Below, one piece after another: positions 1-6,681 of a stretch of 64,000 nucleotides of DNA. A program made the translations under genes and the position numbers. Every line of letters begins with the position of its first letter. Position 1 is the first letter of the stretch. The notes beneath the pieces were generated by a model. It did no database searches, had not been told where the DNA came from, and worked only from the letters and a program-made list of their open reading frames with translations. The stretch is from Alteromonas mediterranea DE. GTDB taxonomy: Bacteria > Pseudomonadota > Gammaproteobacteria > Enterobacterales > Alteromonadaceae. Location: contig NC_011138.3 of assembly GCF_000020585.3 (NCBI RefSeq), forward strand, positions 2,213,136-2,277,135, given 5' to 3'.

Positions 1-743
1 ATCGAAATACTCGACACATACAAGTGACCCTAGTTGGAGAAAAATTTGCTTTGATAGCAAAAGAACGCCTGCGCGCTGTAGATGAATTGTTTCAAACAAG
101 CGCCCCTAACTCGGGTAATGAATTACAAGGGCGGGTTCGTATCGCAGCGCCTGTTGGCTTTGGTCATAAGTGCTTAATGCCAGTATTACTGGAACTTTCA
201 ACAATACATCCTCAACTGGATATAGACCTGACACTCAGTGACGAGCGCGTGGATGTAGTTGACGAAAAAATAGATATTGGGATTCGTATCGGCTTCATGA
301 GAGATAGTCGATTTATTGCCCGCCAGCTCACCAAAATTAATATGTATGTCGTGGCTTCGCCTGACTTAATAAATAGAGTGGGAAGGCCTGCGTCTATTGA
401 AGAACTAAACCACTTGCCGGTTACAGGGTTAGTAGATCGCAATACGGGAAAGCTTTGGCCGTGGGTTTTTTCCATGGACAGACAGTGGACGCCATCCATA
501 ACACGTTTTCGAAGTGCCGACACCGAAGCTGAATTAATGGCTATACAAAATGGACTAGGTTTTGCTCAAATTCCTGACTTTTTGGTCCAAGACTTATTAC
601 GCCAAGAGAAACTTGTGAGAGTGTTAGAAGAGGTCGAGCCGGTGCCTTGGGATTTATATATTTATCGCCCTCAACGTGGTCCAGTACCACAACGTATTCG
701 ATTGGTTTTTGATCACTTGGTGTCAAGATTGAGTGTCCGCTAA
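1..743 (+). CDS. LysR-family transcriptional regulator, 5' end cut by window edge
   Basis: The reading frame is open from base 3 to the stop at 741-743, so the gene begins outside the window; a GTG at 24 lies inside the gene and is not a credible start. The first visible residues (RNTRH..VTLVGE) match the end of a LysR DNA-binding domain, where the wing is followed by 'T..G..F'. The rest is a LysR substrate-binding domain, with the typical early 'GRVRIAAPVGFG' strand and a late 'AIQNGLGFAQIPDFLV' segment. It should be a DNA-binding regulator responding to a small molecule. The target is not visible because the divergent neighbour, if any, lies to the left. Family is confident; function is unknown. 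Confidence 0.9.
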   Translation, partial: RNTRHIQVTLVGEKFALIAKERLRAVDELFQTSAPNSGNELQGRVRIAAPVGFGHKCLMPVLLELSTIHPQLDIDLTLSDERVDVVDEKIDIGIRIGFMRDSRFIARQLTKINMYVVASPDLINRVGRPASIEELNHLPVTGLVDRNTGKLWPWVFSMDRQWTPSITRFRSADTEAELMAIQNGLGFAQIPDFLVQDLLRQEKLVRVLEEVEPVPWDLYIYRPQRGPVPQRIRLVFDHLVSRLSVR

Positions 744-834
744 TGGCACAATTCCGAAGTTTTTGCTCATTTTATTATTATGCTATTTAAACTGACTGTC
801 ATACTTTTGGTTCCTACTGAGCAGGAGACAGCTT

Positions 835-1452
835 ATGGCAATTCGAATTCATACACCTTGGAATAAAGATCGCATAATTGGGCAGAAGAAACCTCTTCAG
901 ATATCGCATATATGGGGCATCCGAATTCGATTAGAAATTGAAGGTCGGACGCGTGATCTTGCACTGTTCAATCTTGGTCTAGATAGCAAGCTACGGGGTT
1001 GTGACCTCGTTAAACTAAAAGTTTCAGACGTCGTTTGCGGACGTTCTGCGCTGAGGCGTACAAATGTTGTTCAGCAAAAAACAGATAGCCCCGTCCAATT
1101 TGAGATAACACCAACACAAAACACTGGCGAATCGATTTTGGCTTGGGTGAAGAAAGCAGAACTAAAAGCGTCCGACTACCTTTTTAAATCTCGTATACAC
1201 GGTGCTGAGCACATATCAACTAGACAATATAATCGCATTTTCCACGGATGGATTGACAAACTTGGACTGAATACCTCGCTGTACAGTACCCATTGACTGC
1301 GCAGGACCAAACCCTATTTAATTTACAAGATGACTAAAAACCTTCGAGTAGTTCAACTCTTGCTTGGATACAAGAAATTAGAGAGCACAGTTTGTTACTT
1401 AGGCATCGAAGTTGATGACGTTTTGGAAATATCGGAGTCTATTGAAATCTAG
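835..1452 (+). pseudogene. Small tyrosine recombinase (phage-integrase family), broken by in-frame TGA
   Basis: Codons 1-153 (835-1296) read as the N-terminal three quarters of a roughly 205-residue tyrosine recombinase of the short type found on mobile elements. The frame meets TGA at 1294-1296, where the family has Ser of the His-Ser-x-Arg-Arg box. Beyond it the same frame continues with LRRTK, then VQLLLGYKKLEST and CYLGIEVDD, to a TAG at 1450-1452. A single TCA to TGA change therefore explains the break. The His of the usual LLGH motif is Tyr, and the residue before the nucleophilic Tyr is Cys where Arg is common, so the downstream part also looks decayed. It is most likely an inactive integrase left by an older mobile element. 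Family membership is from memory of homologues. Confidence 0.8.
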
Positions 1453-1459
1453 GCTGTAC

Positions 1460-1479
1460 GGGGCTGCTTGTGCAGCCCC
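1460..1479 (+). terminator. GC-rich hairpin after the integrase pseudogene
   Basis: Perfect 8-bp stem ggggctgc/gcagcccc with a 4-base loop, starting 8 bases after the integrase stop. There is no T-run behind it, so termination is uncertain. Confidence 0.4.
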
Positions 1480-1558
1480 TGTGAGCGTGAAGCGGACATT
1501 GGATATAACTTTTTCGCAAGTCCGCTAAAGACAATGAACGGACGTTCGAAGCTTGAGA

Positions 1559-1623
1559 AATAGGACTAAGGTTATGGTCTACATTAGCCAGCCACGAGTT
1601 GAGCCCACAGTGTTAGTCCTATT
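1559..1623. repeat. Perfect 11-bp inverted repeat, 43-bp spacer
   Basis: Arms aataggactaa (1559-1569) and ttagtcctatt (1613-1623) are exact reverse complements. The length and spacing are reminiscent of folded recombination sites, but the terminal bases do not fit the integron attC core rule (GTTRRRY), so no type is assigned. Confidence 0.5.
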
Positions 1624-1804
1624 GACTTGCGAGTTACCTTTTTACAGGGATTTCCCAAGTTCTTTTTATACTTTGCATTGATTCAACAAACTCGAAACTA
1701 GCCTCCCAAAAATATTTATTTTTTGAAAAGAACCATTGGGTTTGTGGCTCCTTATCATGCGGGATTACAAACTAAAATCTAAGATTGTTTTACCGTCTAC
1801 ATGA

Positions 1805-2218
1805 TTAATGTTCGGAGTCGCACTCGACTCCCAAACCTATATCGTTTCGGTATTCATCGTCAGCTATCTTTCTTCTTTGCCAAAGAGTAATTGAAATTTC
1901 TTTTACACTATTAAAATCTGGCTTTGTAATTTCAATAGAGCCTTTAAATTCCTCGCCAATCGTGCAGACTGACGGGTTTAGTGTTAACGGAGTTTTACCC
2001 AGTTTAGAAAATTTCCGTCTCTGATAAGAACCAATCACCCATAGAAGAATTGAGAACGAAAAAAAGCCCGCAAAAAATAAGTATAGAGCAGGCGAGTTTG
2101 ATTTAGTTGATGTGTGAAGAAGAGGAATTGCAGCGAAAAAACAAACTACGCCAAAAATTTGAATGGCAACACCAGTTTTACTCTCTTTGCTGAATATAAC
2201 TTTATTAAGTTTTTCCAT
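1805..2218 (-). CDS. Hypothetical membrane protein, possibly C-terminally truncated
   Basis: This 137-residue protein has two hydrophobic segments (about residues 16-34 and 44-63), a basic stretch (YQRRKFSKLG) and then a soluble part with 'TPLTLNPSVCTIGEEFKGSIEI'. That part resembles the start of the beta-rich domain of DUF3592-like inner-membrane proteins, which are usually much longer, so this copy may have lost its C-terminus. The start is chosen from the Shine-Dalgarno GGAGGT at 2225-2230: it abuts an ATG at 2224 with no spacing but lies 6 bases from the ATG at 2218. The gene is in the accessory region beside a broken integrase and has no operon partner. Function unknown. Confidence 0.6.
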   Translation of the reverse strand: MEKLNKVIFSKESKTGVAIQIFGVVCFFAAIPLLHTSTKSNSPALYLFFAGFFSFSILLWVIGSYQRRKFSKLGKTPLTLNPSVCTIGEEFKGSIEITKPDFNSVKEISITLWQRRKIADDEYRNDIGLGVECDSEH

Positions 2219-2389
2219 TTGCATACCTCCGTTGTAAGAAGCCGGTTTACGCTCGTTTCAGTCCCTAAGTGCTAGCTTTATATTGAGACAAAGAGCCGCT
2301 GTTCACGCTTTACCTATGGGAATATGAATGCTTGATCAAAATAGGCAAAAAGAAATAGAAACTGAACGATTAGTATTTTGTGGGCTGGC

Positions 2390-3181
2390 TCACGAGTTGC
2401 CCAATACACTTTCAATCCAGCCTCGGTAATTTGACACCCTAACTTGATAAGCGGTAGTACCATATAAACCGCCTTTAAAATTAGCAATATCTCCACGCCA
2501 AACTTGCCAACTCGATAAACCAACCAAATAAGCCTTACCGTTTTCAATTATTACTGAAGCTCCGCCACTATCACCAGCAGCGTGCATTCCTTCAAGAGGC
2601 AATGCATCAGGCGGCTTATTAAATTTGTATGAGAGCCAGTTTCCTTTTGAAGATTCAATAATGTTTCTAAAATGGTTTAATTCTCGCAATGATTTAGTTT
2701 CGAGGTTTTCACCAATTTCTCCGTTACCTGTTGCTCCACGACCAAATACTGTGATCTCTTTACCCGCTTGATCAATGTTTGGGTAGATATCAATTGGTTC
2801 ACTCGTTGTAACAGGGGAAGATAGCTTTATTAAAGCAATATCACTTCTAGATTCTAAAAACTTCATTAAGGGAGCTGCATCACCTTTAAAGAGAACCTCA
2901 CCTGGTTCAATATAAAGTGGGTGTATGTGAACCTCTTCTATTTCAAAGACTTTATCGCCAACCCGTAATTTTTTACCTATGTAATTATAAAAAATGGTAT
3001 GAGCGACTGTCACAACCCATTGAGGTTTTATCAATACCCCATGACCCTCATGAGGTAGATCAATTAAGTATTCGGGTACTTTTTCTAAGACATAATTTCG
3101 GGAGGGTATATCGTGCCGTTTCACTACAGCATTACTACTAGTTGCAATGAAAACAGCGAAAAATAAAACCAAAATTTTCAT
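2390..3181 (-). CDS. Secreted trypsin-like serine protease (S1 family)
   Basis: This 263-residue protein has a signal peptide (MKILVLFFAVFIATSSNA). The chymotrypsin-fold triad is visible in order: His in VVTVAHT, Asp in SDIALIKL and Ser in AGDSGGAS. The late 'YLVGLSSW' segment also fits the S1 family. It should be exported and act in the periplasm or outside the cell; the substrate is unknown. An overlapping frame at 2314-2547 encodes a hydrophobic peptide but has no family signal and is taken as a shadow. The gene stands alone on the minus strand, with an insertion element upstream of it. The family call is strong; a biological role such as defence or nutrition cannot be read from the context. 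Confidence 0.88.
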   Translation of the reverse strand: MKILVLFFAVFIATSSNAVVKRHDIPSRNYVLEKVPEYLIDLPHEGHGVLIKPQWVVTVAHTIFYNYIGKKLRVGDKVFEIEEVHIHPLYIEPGEVLFKGDAAPLMKFLESRSDIALIKLSSPVTTSEPIDIYPNIDQAGKEITVFGRGATGNGEIGENLETKSLRELNHFRNIIESSKGNWLSYKFNKPPDALPLEGMHAAGDSGGASVIIENGKAYLVGLSSWQVWRGDIANFKGGLYGTTAYQVRVSNYRGWIESVLGNS

Positions 3182-3434
3182 ATTACATCCATGTAGATTT
3201 AGGGCTAACTAAAAGCTGCCTACCAAGACACCATACTAACACTCGTTTTGCCTGAAATACCACCTAACATTTACTCATGGAGAGGATATTAGACGTCCGC
3301 TTTACGTACTTTTCCGCCGTTTAATTACAAATATTCGAACGACTGCTAATGGAACATATGCGACTGTCAGATTTGTTTAAGTCCTATTATTCGAATCTGA
3401 CAGATCAAGTCGAGACTGATTCAATTGATGCGTG
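3182..3434. other. Intergenic DNA between the trypsin gene and the IS left end
   Basis: No gene is visible. A perfect 10-base inverted repeat (ctgtcagatt at 3364-3373, aatctgacag at 3394-3403) with a 20-base loop lies about 30 bases before the element's first repeat. A gtccgcttta motif at 3295-3304 recalls similar words at 1492, 1520 and 5748. Confidence 0.4.
3364..3403. repeat. Perfect 10-bp inverted repeat, 20-bp loop
   Basis: The arms ctgtcagatt and aatctgacag are exact reverse complements. Neither arm is followed by a T-run, so this is more likely a protein-binding or recombination site than a terminator. Confidence 0.45.
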
Positions 3435-3514
3435 TTAACACCAAGCGATTTTGTCGTACTTTAATTACCACGCGATTCTGTCGTAGTCGCTAATTACCAA
3501 GGGAAATTGACGGT
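3435..3514 (+). repeat. Three imperfect tandem repeats at the IS left end
   Basis: Units begin at about 3436, 3463 and 3492, a period of 27-29 bases. The first two share 'gcgatt.tgtcgta' and agree at about 18 of 23 positions. The second and third share 'aattacca'. They lie directly upstream of the transposase start and are candidate transposase-binding sites or an autoregulatory operator. Confidence 0.55.
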
Positions 3515-3568
3515 TATCTTTAACCGTGTTCTTTAAATGTTTTTTTGTGCATTTGAGGAACGCTAAGG

Positions 3569-5080
3569 ATGATTGTGTTGAATTCCAAAGCTCAATTGAC
3601 AGTTGATGTCATTGCAAAAGTGGCTGAACGTAAAATTACGATAGCCAATGCCACTAAGCTCCTCAATAAATCCAGACGTACTGTTGAACGTTATTTACAG
3701 CGTTACCGAAGCCAAGGGTTACAGTTTATCGTTCACGGAAACACAGGCAGCGAGCCAGTTAATAAAACGCCTGACAGCCTTAAGCAGCAAGTTCAGTCGC
3801 TAATCCGCGAGAAATATTATGACCTGAACTTGTTGCACCTCGCCAAGATGCTTGAGACTCACGAACACATTGTTGTTAAGCGCGAGACACTGCGTAAATG
3901 GGCACATGATATCCATCATGTAAAACGGGCTAAGCGCAGGCGTAGCCGTGTTCACAAACGCAGAGAGCGAATGGATGCGCCCGGATTAATGCTACAAATG
4001 GACGGCAGCACACATCGTTGGTTCGGCGATAAGAAGTCATGTTTAATCGCCATGATTGATGATGCCAATAGCGATATTCATGCTGAGTTCTTTCCGTCAG
4101 AAACGACTGAAGGCTGTATGAAAGTCATGCGCTCAGTCGTTGAGAAATACGGTGTATTTAAAACCCTATACGTTGATCGTGCCGGAATATTTGGTGGTCC
4201 TAAACGCTGCAACTTCTCCCAGATGCAGCGGGCCTGCGAAGAGTTGGGCATTGAAATCATCTTCGCCAGCTCTCCTCAAGGTAAAGGGCGTATTGAACGT
4301 GCCTTCGATACCCTACAGGATAGACTGATACCGGAACTGCGGCTCAGCAATATTACTGACATGACAGGAGCAAACAGCTACTTACAACACGTTTTTATTC
4401 CGCAGTTCTGGCGTAAAAATCTGGTTGTAAAAGCAAGAACGCCGGACACTGAATATACGCCTGTATCGCGTCATACTAACCTTGACGATATCTGTACAAC
4501 AAAGGTCTACCGGAAAATCCGTAACGACCATACGTTTAGTTACAGAAACAAATTCTACTTCATCGAGTCTCCATTGAAGCACTCTATCGCAAAACAAAAA
4601 ATTGAAATCCGTGCAGGTAAAGATAAGCAGTTTGATGCCTACTTCGCCGGACGAAAGCTACAGGTAACGGAAGTCACTGAGCCTGTTAAGATATCGATGG
4701 AGGACAATGATATCCAGACGAAGCTTGAGGTATTAGCTTTGGCTGATAGGCTTGGAAATGTAGCTGAAGCCTCTCGTCTTAGTGGGGTTTCCCGCGAGAC
4801 CATTTACCGCCATCGTAAGTTGATTAAAAAGGGCGGAACTGAAGCGTTAAAACGTCAGGAAACACCCGCTCTTCATCACAAAAATCGCACAGACAAAGCT
4901 ATCGAGGAAATCGTCATCGAGTTCTCACTAGCTAATCCACACCTTGGACAGGCGAAAGTGTCTCGGCTGCTTGAGGCTGAAAGAAACGTGATCATACACG
5001 CTAGCGGCATCCGCAATATCTGGCTTAGGGAGAGAATGAATACGATCGCATTACGTTTGGCGAAGTCTCAGTCGACATAA
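3569..5080 (+). CDS. ISNCY-family DDE transposase
   Basis: This 503-residue protein begins with a helix-turn-helix (about 10-50, 'ITIANATKLLNKSRRTVERYLQRY') and a basic linker (about 118-134). An integrase-core domain follows, with D145 (LQMDGSTHRW), D203 (LYVDRAGIFGG) and E243 (KGRIERAFDTL); the spacing fits a DDE catalytic triad. After the core there is a second helix-turn-helix region (about 390-420, 'NVAEASRLSGVSRETIYRHRK') and a tail, which make the protein somewhat longer than many relatives. The catalytic residues are intact, so the protein may be active even though the element's right end is unclear. The ATG at 3569 has a weak 'gaggaacg' ribosome site. Confidence 0.88.
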   Translation: MIVLNSKAQLTVDVIAKVAERKITIANATKLLNKSRRTVERYLQRYRSQGLQFIVHGNTGSEPVNKTPDSLKQQVQSLIREKYYDLNLLHLAKMLETHEHIVVKRETLRKWAHDIHHVKRAKRRRSRVHKRRERMDAPGLMLQMDGSTHRWFGDKKSCLIAMIDDANSDIHAEFFPSETTEGCMKVMRSVVEKYGVFKTLYVDRAGIFGGPKRCNFSQMQRACEELGIEIIFASSPQGKGRIERAFDTLQDRLIPELRLSNITDMTGANSYLQHVFIPQFWRKNLVVKARTPDTEYTPVSRHTNLDDICTTKVYRKIRNDHTFSYRNKFYFIESPLKHSIAKQKIEIRAGKDKQFDAYFAGRKLQVTEVTEPVKISMEDNDIQTKLEVLALADRLGNVAEASRLSGVSRETIYRHRKLIKKGGTEALKRQETPALHHKNRTDKAIEEIVIEFSLANPHLGQAKVSRLLEAERNVIIHASGIRNIWLRERMNTIALRLAKSQST

Positions 5081-5109
5081 AAAGACCTTAATATTTAATA
5101 AGTTAAGAA

Positions 5110-5139
5110 GAGAATTAATCACTTGCGTGATTAATTCTC
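5110..5139 (+). terminator. 13-bp perfect hairpin downstream of the transposase
   Basis: The arms gagaattaatcac and gtgattaattctc pair perfectly around a ttgc loop, 29 bases after the transposase stop. No T-run follows. It may stop or stabilise the transposase mRNA, or belong to the element's end. Confidence 0.5.
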
Positions 5140-5167
5140 ATGCACATATATAGTGCTGTTGGCGGCG

Positions 5168-5554
5168 TCAATCTATTATTTTTTTGATTCTCAAAAAGGA
5201 GTAGGTTAAGTCTCGACTATTGTTCTGGAATATGACTTGAGGTGCTAGCAAAGCCCTTATTTGCACGGAAAGCGGTGATGTATCAACCCCTACTGCAATA
5301 TGTTGCGTGCGCCAAATTCCATTCAGGATATATTGTACATCTTTCTGTGAAGCGGTCTGTTTACCTGATTTAGGATGAAGTTCTAAGACCCAGTCGATAG
5401 CTAATAGAACAACCCAAGGAGCTGAGATTTCACCTGCTTTTTTCATATTAGGTGTTTGTTGTAAGTATGAAATCAACTCACCAAATAAAGAAATAGTATT
5501 GAATTTGCAGATTCTTGATCTGATGGGCATTGCTGCTTCTTCAAAAGTTTTCAT
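5168..5554 (-). CDS. Hypothetical protein, probably 3'-truncated beside the IS
   Basis: This soluble-looking protein of 128 residues has no recognised domain. The start at 5554 (MKTFEEAAMPIRSR) may be replaced by the Met eight codons further in. Its 3' end lies only about 30 bases from the hairpin that closes the neighbouring insertion element, and the sequence breaks off after 'SFLRIKKIID' without an obvious domain end. This suggests that the insertion removed the C-terminal part of a longer protein. No matching remainder was found on the far side of the element (3182-3434). Function unknown. Confidence 0.5.
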   Translation of the reverse strand: MKTFEEAAMPIRSRICKFNTISLFGELISYLQQTPNMKKAGEISAPWVVLLAIDWVLELHPKSGKQTASQKDVQYILNGIWRTQHIAVGVDTSPLSVQIRALLAPQVIFQNNSRDLTYSFLRIKKIID

Positions 5555-5867
5555 TCGCCTGAATCTAACTCCTTACTCAAATTCGCTACATCTCAACCGT
5601 AATAATGATGCAACTAGCATAAAGATGAAGTGCAAAAATTGAAAGGTAATGAAACTATTTTCAATCGTACAGATCCCCCTCGTTATCTTTTAGCTTTAGC
5701 ATTTTCATTTTGACCAATATCAGAAGTAGAAAATCACAAAATTGAATGTCCGTTGTTTGCCTAAAGCAGTCCTCTAATACTCATTTATAAAGAGGTCTGG
5801 TTTACGCTTACTTATGCCGAAGAGTCTTAAAAATTTAAAGGGCAGTGGCACACAGTTAACGGGCGTT
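5555..5867. other. Intergenic region, no gene seen
   Basis: AT-rich DNA marks the transition from the accessory segment to the conserved chromosome. It contains another aatgtccg word (5745-5752) and 'ggtttacgct' (5799-5808), which also occurs at 2244-2253. These could be remnants of a repeated cassette-border sequence. No promoter or RNA gene could be supported. Confidence 0.35.
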
Positions 5868-6665
5868 TTATTTGCGCTTATTCCCATCAGTGATCATTTT
5901 GCGAGCTCTAGTGTCTGACTGTTTTATCATATCGTCAATCAGTGACGTTTCAGGCATGTTCTTCCAATATTTTTTGGGCATTGAACTTAGCATGGCGTCT
6001 TTTTTGATGCGTGCCGGATTGAAGATGTTAGCGTAATAAGTAAGCCAGTATTTTTCAATATGATCGTTATCTGGAAGCACACTCGAATCAGGGTTGTCTT
6101 CTAAAATAAGTGTTTCTGTATCCCAGTGAGCCGCCCGATAAGGCGTGAGTATAGACCATCGCATATTCTTAAAACGGGTTTGAAAGAAGTCGAGCTTTAA
6201 CTCTAGGCTAAAATGTTCAGGCTCGTACCAAGCGATAAAGTGTTCATTGCCACCGAGGTTAACCTCTCTAAATCTTAAAAACGCGCTCATTTTATACGCG
6301 TCTCGCTTTACCGCTTTAGCTAGTGCCATAAGCTGCAATATATCGTCATCAGTTTTTAACCGAACTAGGTTTTTGTTTTCAAACGTAACGCGCCATAACA
6401 CCCTATAACACAATGCGAAGCGGTGAGCATCGCTATGACACAATGCATATTTGAAAAGCATTAAGACAGATTTAGGAATAGCATGCCTTTTTTGTGGCGT
6501 TGTGACCGTAATAGAGGGTTGGCTGTGGCCGAATAGGTCGTCCTGTACTGATTGTGCACTTTGCCAAATGATATTTTCAGGGGGGATAGATTGTGCTAAA
6601 CACGCTCTTGCAGCCATGCGCCACTCATCAAACCCCGGTACTGAGTTAATTGTAATTGTTTCCAT
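5868..6665 (-). CDS. DUF4130 / TIGR03915 DNA-metabolism protein, partner of the radical SAM protein
   Basis: This 265-residue protein matches the DUF4130 family. The conserved features are the N-terminal region around the radical-SAM link, the central 'KRDAYKMSAFLRFRE' box, 'FIAWYEPEHFSLE', and the C-terminal 'IEKYWLTYYANIFNPARIKKDAM..MPKKYWKNMPE' block. In known genomes this family is encoded beside a TIGR03916 radical SAM protein and sometimes fused to or near a UdgX-type uracil-DNA glycosylase domain. A DNA repair or modification role is therefore suspected but not proven. Here it lies 16 bases downstream of the radical SAM gene on the same strand, surely in one operon. No glycosylase gene is adjacent. 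Confidence 0.85.
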   Translation of the reverse strand: METITINSVPGFDEWRMAARACLAQSIPPENIIWQSAQSVQDDLFGHSQPSITVTTPQKRHAIPKSVLMLFKYALCHSDAHRFALCYRVLWRVTFENKNLVRLKTDDDILQLMALAKAVKRDAYKMSAFLRFREVNLGGNEHFIAWYEPEHFSLELKLDFFQTRFKNMRWSILTPYRAAHWDTETLILEDNPDSSVLPDNDHIEKYWLTYYANIFNPARIKKDAMLSSMPKKYWKNMPETSLIDDMIKQSDTRARKMITDGNKRK

Positions 6666-6681
6666 CTCACAGCAACTTCAT

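Larger units (their letters stand above)
1453..1804. other. Non-coding stretch rich in inverted repeats
   Basis: No credible gene is seen here. The stretch holds a GC-rich hairpin (1460-1479), a pair of 7-base arms reading agcggac/gtccgct (1491-1497 and 1520-1526), and a perfect 11-base inverted pair 43 bases apart (1559-1569 and 1613-1623). A further 7-base inverted repeat lies just inside the next gene (1814-1831). It sits between a dead integrase and cargo-like genes. A recombination site, a small MITE or a structured RNA are all possible. Confidence 0.5.
3435..5139 (+). mobile_element. ISNCY/IS1202-like insertion element (right end not resolved)
   Basis: A single 503-residue DDE transposase gene is preceded by three imperfect direct repeats (3435-3514). 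Repeats just inside a terminus are common where transposase binds, so the left end is probably close to 3433. No reverse complement of the repeat (such as cgacaaaatcgcttgg) was found between the transposase stop and 5868. The right boundary is therefore set provisionally at the hairpin ending at 5139. The element may be truncated on the right, or its right end may be too diverged to see. No long target duplication was recognised. Confidence 0.6.

Noticed and set aside
1559..1623. Integron attC site
   Set aside because: The arms pair perfectly but the end does not satisfy the GTTRRRY core rule and no IntI-type integrase is present.
2314..2547. Minus-strand frame of 77 codons with hydrophobic residues
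   Set aside because: It overlaps the trypsin-like gene, which has a full catalytic triad and a signal peptide; the overlapping frame has no ribosome site or family signal.
3435..3514. CRISPR-like repeat array
   Set aside because: Only three diverged units without true spacers, directly at a transposase gene; better explained as transposase-binding repeats.
5735..5760. Right end of the ISNCY-like element
   Set aside because: 'cacaaaattgaatgtccg' only vaguely recalls the reverse complement of the left repeat, and a host gene lies between it and the transposase.
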